A stretch of DNA of 60,511 nt, taken from the NCBI GenBank assembly GCA_946403965.1, contig CAMJBT010000012.1, positions 1 through 60,511 on the forward strand. Direction: 5' to 3'. Origin of the DNA: an uncultured Pseudobutyrivibrio sp. Lineage in GTDB: Bacteria; Bacillota; Clostridia; Lachnospirales; Lachnospiraceae. A model generated the notes under the pieces. The model ran no database searches. It saw nothing but the letters and a program-made list of their open reading frames with translations, and was not told where the DNA came from. Of this stretch, positions 27,537-37,200 are shown piece after piece (within the stretch, counting starts at the first letter, position 1; every line of letters starts with the position of its first letter). The translations under genes and the position numbers were made by a program.

Positions 27537-29045
27537 TTAAATTAAGCAGAAACCAAATATCCATCCACCTGATGCCCAGCTAGGAGTTCCTCTATCAGCC
27601 AAATACCTTGCAGATTCTTGTTCACCGGTTTCGGGATTTGTATATGTTGCCTTATTACCAGACGTGCCAAAACCAATTCTTCTGTCAAGGTAATGATCTC
27701 CGACATCTCTCATAGAAGGCGTCATTTCATAATATTGGCTAGAATCAAAATAAAAAAGTTCATCTCTTTGTTTTGGCGTTAGCCCAGCTTGATTCATATA
27801 AGCAATACATAATGGAAGACCATCATAATATTTAGCTTTAGCTTTTGCATGATCAAAAGGTTGATCATAGTGAAGATTAACACTTAAATCGTTTTCCCAA
27901 TATGCATTGTCGATACAAACCTCTTTAATAGCAGTCATCCAAAGTGCATCTTGAGTAGTTAAAATTTCAAAAGGAGGATCGTTTGAAACGCTTCCTTGGG
28001 TATATTTTACAACAGGCTTTATGTGTTGTAAGAAAATTGGAGAAAATTTTGTGTACAAGCATTGCATCCATTTTCTTTCCCATCGATCGGGCCATTTATA
28101 ATACTTTCCAGCCGACCAGTCAGAAACCCAATTTTGATTAAATGCCATAGTGGTTGGTAAAGAAAGCCAAGTAGATCTAGACCCGTCCTCTCCTTCAGCA
28201 ACTTTACGCATAATCGTACTAAATGTTATAGTTTTATCAGAAGCAGATCCAGTATTAAAACCAAAAGCTTCGATTTCTTCGTTTTTAAATGTAGCGCTAT
28301 AATATAATGATTTATAAGAACCTATCGGATAATGAGCGCCACCATCAGCAACTATTGTATCCCAACCATCTGCTATTTCTCCAGGAACCATCTGCTGAGA
28401 TACAAAATTTGGATAACATTTAGTGTCTTTAATAATATTGTAAGGAACAGGATTCCATCCTACGAAAGTTTTACCAGAAGGATCTACAGGAATATATGGT
28501 CCACCATATGTAGCACTACCATATGCAGGAACTAACTGCTGATCGAGCAATGTAACTCTGTCAGTATCATAGAACTGTACTTTAAACGATCCACTAACCG
28601 GAACATTGGAAACATTAATATGAATTGCAGAAAATCCATCGAAACCTTCCTCTGCAGCGTAAATCGTTGTATTATTCTCAGTGACTTCATAAATATCTTC
28701 CATGATGTCACAGTTAAGCTGAGGTACGTCAACAGTTACTTTAGAATAATATTCTCCTTCATCCGGAACATATTCCTTGTTTTCTGTTGCTTCAAGCTCA
28801 GTCAACTTTGTAACACCAGATCCGCTTCCAGAAGCAGGATGTACGACGATATGATCGTATGCGATACCTCCTTCAGCATTAATCTCAAGATCAGATCCAT
28901 CCGAAGGCATAGTAGCTGTTCGTTCAGTTACTTGAACAGGATTATCTCCGTGGATCTTATCAAGAGCCTGAATAATAGCATCTCTAACCTGCTCACCACC
29001 AGTAGCGTTACGAATGGTGTCAAGATATTGGTTTATCTGTGCCAT
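27537..29045 (-). CDS. tail-tip or receptor-binding protein
   Basis: 502 residues. N terminus YLDTIRNATGGEQVRDAIIQALDKI is the attachment-like motif common on tail-tip proteins of Clostridia siphophages. The middle has beta modules (VPAYGSATYGGPYIPVDPSGKTFVGWNP, an InlB/Flg-like repeat). The C-terminal 300 residues have a globular, tryptophan-rich domain (WLSLPTTMAFNQNWVSDW, DHYLDRRIGFGTSG, SWASGGWIFGFCLI) that may bind the host surface. Last tail gene of the operon. Confidence 0.65.
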   Translation of the reverse strand: MAQINQYLDTIRNATGGEQVRDAIIQALDKIHGDNPVQVTERTATMPSDGSDLEINAEGGIAYDHIVVHPASGSGSGVTKLTELEATENKEYVPDEGEYYSKVTVDVPQLNCDIMEDIYEVTENNTTIYAAEEGFDGFSAIHINVSNVPVSGSFKVQFYDTDRVTLLDQQLVPAYGSATYGGPYIPVDPSGKTFVGWNPVPYNIIKDTKCYPNFVSQQMVPGEIADGWDTIVADGGAHYPIGSYKSLYYSATFKNEEIEAFGFNTGSASDKTITFSTIMRKVAEGEDGSRSTWLSLPTTMAFNQNWVSDWSAGKYYKWPDRWERKWMQCLYTKFSPIFLQHIKPVVKYTQGSVSNDPPFEILTTQDALWMTAIKEVCIDNAYWENDLSVNLHYDQPFDHAKAKAKYYDGLPLCIAYMNQAGLTPKQRDELFYFDSSQYYEMTPSMRDVGDHYLDRRIGFGTSGNKATYTNPETGEQESARYLADRGTPSWASGGWIFGFCLI

Positions 29046-29047
29046 AT

Positions 29048-29215
29048 TTACTCTCCTCCTTGGTTATTAGTGGCATTGTTTGAATTCCAGAACTTTTCTG
29101 TATGTTCTGCATTTATTACTTCAATAAATTTGATGAGGGCATCTTTAAGACCCTGACCAGTATAAGCAGCTTCTAAAGCTGACTTGTATTTATTAAAGTT
29201 TTCTACATTAATCAT
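29048..29215 (-). CDS. 55-residue hypothetical tail-region protein
   Basis: ATG behind GGAGGG. Helical (ENFNKYKSALEAAYTGQGLKDALIKFIEVINAEHTEKFWNSN), ends just before the next start. Resembles the N-terminal oligomerisation part of tail-tip proteins and may assist them. Confidence 0.6.
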   Translation of the reverse strand: MINVENFNKYKSALEAAYTGQGLKDALIKFIEVINAEHTEKFWNSNNATNNQGGE

Positions 29216-29229
29216 CGTCCGTACCCTCC

Positions 29230-30555
29230 TTATAAAATATCAAGCAACTCTTGTAACTGAGCAGGAGTTAAAGGCTGAGAAGTATCTGTAGGAACTATCA
29301 CATTTGCAATTCCTTCATTTACTACAGTTGTACCGTTGACTCTTACATCTTTTACGCCATTATACACAACTCCTCCGCCACTACCACTTCCTGACGAACT
29401 ACTAGCTCCATTTATTCCTCCGTTGCCAGTAGTTGTTACATCCGAGGCATAGATCTGAGTAAGCTCTTTTTTGGGAGGCGTTCCAATTGTTATCTGTTTC
29501 TTACCAGAGTCAAGATTCATACTTATCTTATACATAGGATAAGTCACAGTACCCTCGTCAGGAAAATGGATCCCATCTATAACCTCAACGAGTTTACCAA
29601 CTTGGAATATCGGATAGCCTTCTCCAAAATATCCAAGTTCTGCAGCCTCTACTTCAATAGTAGCTACATCCGTATTCTTTTTATTTATCCATTGACGAGC
29701 TTCTTCATACAGATCTTCCTTTGTAGCACATTTGGAAAAATCTTTAACTTGAATAACTGCTCCGTGGTTCTCAACTCCCTCGTGATGATAGAGAATATTA
29801 GAACCGTATGTATGATCTACTCCTCCTTGATCGGATACTGTAGGACATTCGGCAATTGTCAAATACGCACCATTATCCTGCTGTTCGCCTCTTGGTATTA
29901 CCGCTGTACAAATGTCTTCTCCATGATAAGTTTTTGAAATATCAAGTAAGTTAAGACCAAATTGAACAGGTTGGTCGGATTGACTATCAAGATCTTTAAC
30001 CCAATCAATGTAAATTTTGTCCTCGTCGATGTCTTTTCTTAATATCAACCAGCCTCCATTAGTGTCAATGCACATCTGACTAATGACATCAAGAGTTTTT
30101 TGCCATTCGACCTCTCTTGTAACAGAATAATTCATAAAGGATTGATCAATGTTACCAATATAAATCCTTCTATTACTTGGTACGAGATTATTATGACGGT
30201 TAACAATATCTGTAAAGAAAGAACCTACAGTAGTCCCCTCTCTCCAAGTTACGTGACCGTCAACATAACTATCATTAAAGAAAGCCAGAGCACCTTCGCA
30301 CTCAACAACTCTCTCGTTATTCCAATTTTGATCGATATTGATGATACGACCGAAGAATATCAATTCTCCGTATTCATAAACTTCTATATCACCGATAAAC
30401 ACCTTGACCTCCCCCCACATAGGATGAGTGGGAGGAAGAGTAAAGGTGAGAGAACCGGCAGTATTAAGTTCCATTTCGAGTGACGGATCAAGAACACAAT
30501 TGTCCAAGTCACTTCCCATAAGATCAATACCATTATACACGATTCTGTATATCAT
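29230..30555 (-). CDS. tail-associated protein (Tal/Gp37-like)
   Basis: 441 residues. ELNTAGSLTFTLPPTHP, GELIFFGRI and LAFFNDSY are typical of the N-terminal hub domain of siphophage tail-associated (endopeptidase-like or Gp37-like) proteins; a Gly/Ser linker and the C-terminal QPLTPAQLQELLDIL end-motif follow. It overlaps Dit by 4 bp. It should sit at the tail hub below Dit; no protease motif is evident. Confidence 0.75.
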   Translation of the reverse strand: MIYRIVYNGIDLMGSDLDNCVLDPSLEMELNTAGSLTFTLPPTHPMWGEVKVFIGDIEVYEYGELIFFGRIINIDQNWNNERVVECEGALAFFNDSYVDGHVTWREGTTVGSFFTDIVNRHNNLVPSNRRIYIGNIDQSFMNYSVTREVEWQKTLDVISQMCIDTNGGWLILRKDIDEDKIYIDWVKDLDSQSDQPVQFGLNLLDISKTYHGEDICTAVIPRGEQQDNGAYLTIAECPTVSDQGGVDHTYGSNILYHHEGVENHGAVIQVKDFSKCATKEDLYEEARQWINKKNTDVATIEVEAAELGYFGEGYPIFQVGKLVEVIDGIHFPDEGTVTYPMYKISMNLDSGKKQITIGTPPKKELTQIYASDVTTTGNGGINGASSSSGSGSGGGVVYNGVKDVRVNGTTVVNEGIANVIVPTDTSQPLTPAQLQELLDIL

Positions 30556-31280
30556 AACTTCTTACCTCTTGTATAATCTACAGTAACAATTCCGGTTCCT
30601 TTGAATATCATGTAGTTAGCACCTGCTGGAAGATCTATTTCATTATCTCCAGTAGTAAGTGCTATAGTTTGAGCTCCAAATATAAGTGTCATAGGGTTGG
30701 AAACATTAATAATACAGGTCTGCGTAGCGCCAGTATCATTGAGTATTGTTCTAGCCTTCTGACTACGAACTGTGAACTTACCATATATAATAGTGTTATC
30801 GAACAGTTCTTTCCACATCCACTCGACGGTCTTTGTAGAGTCAAGAGGATACTTATACGGCTCCAGATTGTATTTCATTGTAATCTGATTATAATCTCTG
30901 GCATCCATTTTGGTGTCGAGAGTTATTCTTCCAAGATAATAATATTTAGGATCATCATCTAAGATAATCTTAACCTTTTTACCATGCAAGAATGCTAATA
31001 ATTCAGATTGAAATATAAATGGATCAACATTAAAACCGTTGTCCATAATAAAAGTCCAGTTACCTGTGCGCATACCGTACCGAACGGTGCCGGCAAGAAT
31101 GTCAGTGTAATCGAGACTCCCGTCAGCACCAGGCACGTCAATATACTCCTCTTTGATAGGAGGAGCGGCTACATAAGGTCTAGACTTTGGCGCGAGATGC
31201 CATCCTGACCAGGTATGGATCTTTTTACCGCCATTTTCAAAGGTGATACCATGTTCACCATTGTAAAAGAAGTCACCCAT
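30552..31280 (-). CDS. distal tail protein (Dit)
   Basis: 242 residues. Starts GDFFYNGEHGITFENGGKKIHTWSGWHL, the usual N-terminal half of Dit, with GADGSLDYTDILAGTVRYGMR and a C-terminal galectin-like beta domain (KARTILNDTGATQTCIINVSNPMTL). Position between tape measure and Tal is diagnostic. Overlaps the tape measure gene by one base. Confidence 0.8.
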   Translation of the reverse strand: MGDFFYNGEHGITFENGGKKIHTWSGWHLAPKSRPYVAAPPIKEEYIDVPGADGSLDYTDILAGTVRYGMRTGNWTFIMDNGFNVDPFIFQSELLAFLHGKKVKIILDDDPKYYYLGRITLDTKMDARDYNQITMKYNLEPYKYPLDSTKTVEWMWKELFDNTIIYGKFTVRSQKARTILNDTGATQTCIINVSNPMTLIFGAQTIALTTGDNEIDLPAGANYMIFKGTGIVTVDYTRGKKL

Positions 31281-34200
31281 TATACCCTCCTCCTTGCATT
31301 TTTGATAGATTTAGAACCCAATTTGGTATCCAGCGGGTTAATAATTTGCCCAACAAGAGCATTTCCATCAAGTCGTACGTACATACCGTCAATCCTGTTT
31401 CCAAGATTTATAGTATCAGTACGCAAGCTGTTAACTTCTCTTTGAACATTTCTCATTTCATTACTCATATCTCTAAGTAAATTGTTAGTATTATTTGTAT
31501 TACTACTAATAGTAGCCAAAGCACTAGAAGAACTATTAAGAGTCGTTTTAAGAGGCTCCAAGTTAATACTACTAGGCATAGTGAAATTGGGCATAGAAAT
31601 ATAATCCCTCATATTAGAAAAATCGGTGACAGGTCTCTTAGCAGACAGGCTTGATTTACTTTCGTATTTCAAATCTGCCAAACTACTGCCAACCTTATAC
31701 AATTTGTCAGCTAAATATACATCAGATAATGCCTCATCAAACATCTCTTTTACTCTTTCGCCAAAGGTCATAATAGATCCTTCGAGTTCTGCTAATGCAT
31801 CCGGATCGCCAAGACCTTCTGATAAGCCAAGAATAGTATTTACACCCATTCCGTATGTAGCTTTAGACGGCGAATGAATATCCAGAGATTTCTGTAACGA
31901 AGTAAGAGACGTTGTACCTAACTGATACATAACATCCGCAGCTGCCTCAGGATCAATACCTTCAGCAAATCCGAGAGATGTCTGATAACCTGCTTTAGCA
32001 TAAGCAGAAACAAGTTTATCAGCTGCAGAAGTCGGTACAGACGCAGATGCTGCATACAAATTATTAGCTTTCTTCAATTCGGCTGACGACATTTTGGCGA
32101 ATGCTTCTACTTTAGCTGCACCCTGAGGACCTAATTCTCTAAGAGACTCAAGTAATCCTTCAGACATACCTCTCGAAGCAAGACGAGCCAAATTATTAGC
32201 CCAACGACCAACTTTCTTAGTCTGTTCAGCCATATTGTAAAGCATCTTGGTTGTAGAGATTTCCTCTTCTTCCTGGAAATCATCAAATATATTAAATGAT
32301 CCTTTAATAGATTTAGCAAGTTCGTCTCTAAAATCTTTAACAGCTGTTAAAGCATCTTCAAATGCAAGTTCCTTCTTCAATGTTTCCATTACGGAATCAG
32401 TCATGTATACGAATGCTTTTCTGAGTTCAGGAACCTCTTCGACAACCCCATCTGCGAGTTTATCTACTATTTCTTTTCCTGCCTCTTCTGTAGCTTCAGC
32501 TTCAGTAATACCATCTGCTAATTCAATAGCAATTAATTCTCCAGATTCTTTAAATTGAGCATCGAATTCTTCAACGGTTTCCGGCCACAAAGGAACAATC
32601 TTCTTATGGTCAGCAACCATTTGTTTCATACGAGCTTCAATAATATCAATAGATTTATCTGCAAGTTGTTCACTATCAGCAGACATTGCATTAAGCAACG
32701 CAATCTGTTTCGATGTCATATTGTAAATTGCATGGACTCTTTCGTACGAAGAAGGTCCAGCCTCTTCCAATTGAGCGATTATAGGTTGAGAAACACCTTT
32801 ATTAGCAAGACCAATTAACATCTCAGACCATTCGGTAACACCCTCTATCTGACCCAAGAAGGTCTTGAGAACCTGTTGTCCAGTAAGTTCTGTTTCCTTA
32901 TTGAATTCCGAGAACATATCAAGCGAACTTGCTACAGTATCTTTCAACTGTTCGAGCCGTTCTCTTGCTTTCTTAGCTGCTTCATCTTCTTCATTTAAAG
33001 CATTAGTTACTCCACCGAGAGAATCTGCATATTCTTTAGCATCTTCCTCAGCTTTCTTCATCCATTCATCAAAATTACCAAACTGATTGATATAAGAATC
33101 CATACCTGTAGAAGCATGAGCATTAACATAATCTTCAATATCTTTGAAATGACTACCATCTTCTTTGGTTGCAAGTCGCCAGTTTTCCAATCCGTATCTA
33201 GAATTGATCTGTTCGCCATACTCTCTCCAATAATCAGCATCACGAACCGCCTGTTCAGAAGGAAGCGGCATACCACCCATAGCGGTTTTGATAGAATCTA
33301 CAGCATCCTGACCAATCAGATTTACGAACCATCCGCCAATACCATTTTTGATCTCACCGACTAATACATCTGCCTTGGCAAGAGAATTATTGAAATCATC
33401 CATTGCGTTTGTAGCTGCGTCTACTTCAGTATCAATATCATCCGTTTTGTCAATTGTTACATCGACATCGTCTTTAGCAATATTGTAACCTTTACCAATT
33501 TGCTTGATGAGACCGAGGCCTTTTTCGGCAGTCTGTACAGTATCATGCTGCAATTCCTTCTGCTGAGTTTTAGCAGCGGCTAAGGTTTTATGGATAGTCT
33601 CGATACCAATGGCGTCAACTCTCATACGAATAGGAGATTTGTATTCGTTTTGAAGCTCTGCTCCACCTTTTACAGCTTCTCCAACTGATTTGGTAAGATC
33701 ACCAACAACATTTTTAATATCGCCTATGTTATTTATAACACGGGCAGTTTCTTCTTCACTAGAACCAAACATATCACGGATCCAATTTCGATCCGAATGT
33801 TCTTGCATATCTTCATTAAATTCTTCAGCTTTATTAGCAAACGATCTGACGATCATACCAAATACAGAATTCTGAATATTGGCTTGAGTGTTAATATCTT
33901 TTAATTGCTGTATAAAATCTAATCGTTCGAGTTCAGTGTCCGTATAATTCGTATGAGAAAGGATAGTAAAACCGCCAAAACCTTCGGACTCAATTATTTG
34001 TCTAGCACCTTCATTAACTCTAAGAAGTTCTGAAATCATCTTCTCGGCTAATTCTGCATTTTCTTCGCCGTATGCATCATAAATTTGACGCATTATTTTA
34101 GTATACTGATATCCTATTGAATAGTCTTTTAATTCATCAGCTTTCCCAGGGAAATAAGATCGTATGTCGCCAAACGAATCAGTTACACCTTGGCTGAAAT

Positions 34201-37200
34201 ATCCTCTATTAATAGCTTCATTTTGAAGTTTTGCAACCTGCTCCAATAAGAACTGATAATTTTCTTTCTCAGCATCAGTCATTTCATCAAAATTCATGAT
34301 GGTATACTTACTGAGATCTTCCATCATATTCTTATATGCATTAGCCCATTTATCATAATCATCGTTACCTAATGCATCGTCAACCATATTTTTCCAAGTC
34401 TGCTGTAAAGACCAATTTTCAAGATCTTTAATACATTGCTTGATGGAATCAAAGCCTTCAAACAATCCAGCAAGACCATTTACAGCAGTCTTAGCCAGAG
34501 CTGCAAAAGTATTAAATATCACTTGTTGAACTTCCGGCTTATTAAGCCAGTTCACAATAGCACCTAAGATAATATAAATACCATCGAGAATTACATTAAT
34601 GTTAACAACCAAAGCCTGAACAAATGCTACTATAACAGATGCAGCAAGTTCACCTATAAATGCTCCGACAATTATACCGATACCGTTCATAATAAATATA
34701 ATTGCATCGGCTATATCCGGGAACGATTGTTTCATAGCAGCAGCTATCTCTTTACTCCTGCTAGCAAATCGAACAATAGCATCTACAGCATTATCAACTT
34801 CTTCCTGTGTAGTTGCGCTAAGTAATCTTATAGCTAAAGCAAAATCAAGAATTCCTTCAGCAACAGATCTGCATGCCATACCCATAGCTAATATAATTGA
34901 GGATAGAGCGCCCAATCCAATTGCTACAGGTCCAAAATATCCAACAACAGCACCTAAAGCAGTCGCAACAGCAGCCATTATGCCAAGCGCTAATGCGTAT
35001 GCTGTGATCTCTTCAGGAGATGCTCCAGATTGTTTCATAACTGCAAAAGCTCCAGCCAAGCTAAGGAAAGATGATGCCACTATAGCAATAGCACCTGCTG
35101 ACATCATAAGATCAGCACTTGTAGAAGCTCCTTTTTTAGCATTAAGGATTCCAAGAGCAGCAGACATCTCAGCGAACAAAATACCGAGTGCTATTGTATC
35201 GTGGAGAAGATCTCCAGGATCGCACAGCTGGAAAGCTGCCTGCATCAATGCTAATGCTCCTGCGATTTCTACAAATCCGAGACATAATATTGCAACACCA
35301 CCGGTCATTTTAAGAATATCATTCTTATTCGAGATCGCTTCATACATCTCACTCATTATAAACACAAGTGTAGATAATCCGAATAATACAGCACCAATAA
35401 GCATGGTGTATTTCAAAGCTTTCTGACCATTGCCAACAGGTATCTTAGATATCAACGACATAGATGCGGCAATTGCTAAGAACGAAGGAAGTATTAAAGC
35501 CAATGCTCCAACGCCTTTTAACACGTTTCCGTAATCGTTATCTTTTATTTTAGAAAATCCTATTATGGCTAAAGTCATCACTCCAATTATAGCAGAGATA
35601 GATGCACCCATAGCAGCAATTTGTTGCCATGATACAAGTTTATTGATGTATACAGCTCCACTGAATGCGATAAGGAGTAACGAGAAAGCAGCGACCAAAG
35701 GAATTACTGCCAAAGTATTCTTTGCTGCCTGCTTAGAATTTTTAGCATTACCTCCATTTTTAGGATTAACTATAGTAGAAATAGCAGCTGCTACCAATGC
35801 AACGGCACCGGCTACTACACCAATAGCTGCAGAAGCTGCCCATAACTTGTCCGTATTTGCGAATTGCAAAATCATCAAAGCAGAAACAACCAATCCTAAT
35901 GCTGAAAGCATACCTATCAAGCCTATTAAGCTTGACTTAGCGTATGTTGTTTTTGCAGAAAGCGCTTCAATAGCTACTACTACTGCACCAATCAAAAAGA
36001 TATAAGCACCTAATGCAATTAATTGCCCAAGCTTAACATTCTCCATAAGTTTAGCAGCTACACCTATTGCAAGAATAGATGCTGCCATAGCCATAATTAC
36101 TTTAGCTAAACTTTCAAATGTGTTATTCATTTGACGAGCATTTCTTAAAGTTTCTCTACTATTCGCAGCTTTAGCAGATATTAAATATTCCATCCCGCCA
36201 ATTACTAATGCGAAGACAGAAATAAGAGCAACTAATACCCCAAGAACAGTGAGTCCGTCGGACATAGCATATCCGTTAGTCAAATGAACGAACGCCGCAA
36301 AGCCTAATAAGAACAATGTCAACGCGGTTACAAAAGCTGCCATTCCTATAGCCATATTAGTGCCTTTTCCAGCTAAACCTGATGCAACACCAAGAGCCAT
36401 TATTAGCGGAATAAATGCATTAAACACAACTGTTGCTCTTGTGATAGCGTTTTCCACAACATCCATAGGGATGTACGCCAGTATCATAAACATACCAAAC
36501 AGCACAATAACAGACATAGTAAATGCTGAAATAGCTAAGGAAGCCCAGCCAGAAGCCTTTCCAGCCACACCTATAGCTATACCAAATGCTATAATAACCG
36601 TAGAAAGGGTAGCCATCGTTTCAGTAAGATCCTCTATCTTCAATCTTGCAATCATCTCTACTGCTTTAACCAAGATGATTATAGACGAAGCAAACGAAAC
36701 AAATGCAAATGATCCTTGTACAATTTTCGGAGTGTATTTCGATAAAAGATACATCGTACCCATCATAGCTGCCATTAAGCTTACAATAGCTCCTACGGCC
36801 GTAAACACCTGAGAAGTGGTAGCATCGAGTTCAGATAATATCTTAAGAGATACAGTCAATGCAAGAACCGCTCCAGTAAGAGCTGCAATATTAACAGCGG
36901 ATCTATCGATAATCTTCTTATCTTTTCCAACTACTTTTGAACAAATATCCATAGCAAGAACAAATCCGAGCATAATAGCACTCAATGCGCCAATCGCTAC
37001 TGTAGATCTTATAAGTTCATCTTTAGGAATTTTGCTCAAAGTAAGAATTGAGTTAGTTACGATTGCAACAGCGCCACCAAAAGCTAATAATGTCTGAGCA
37101 GGACCTGCAAAGTTACCAACATTATGAATAGCAACTCTTATTTCGCTCAAGATCTTAGGAACATCTGTCATAGCAGATACGAAATGAGAAGTATTATCGA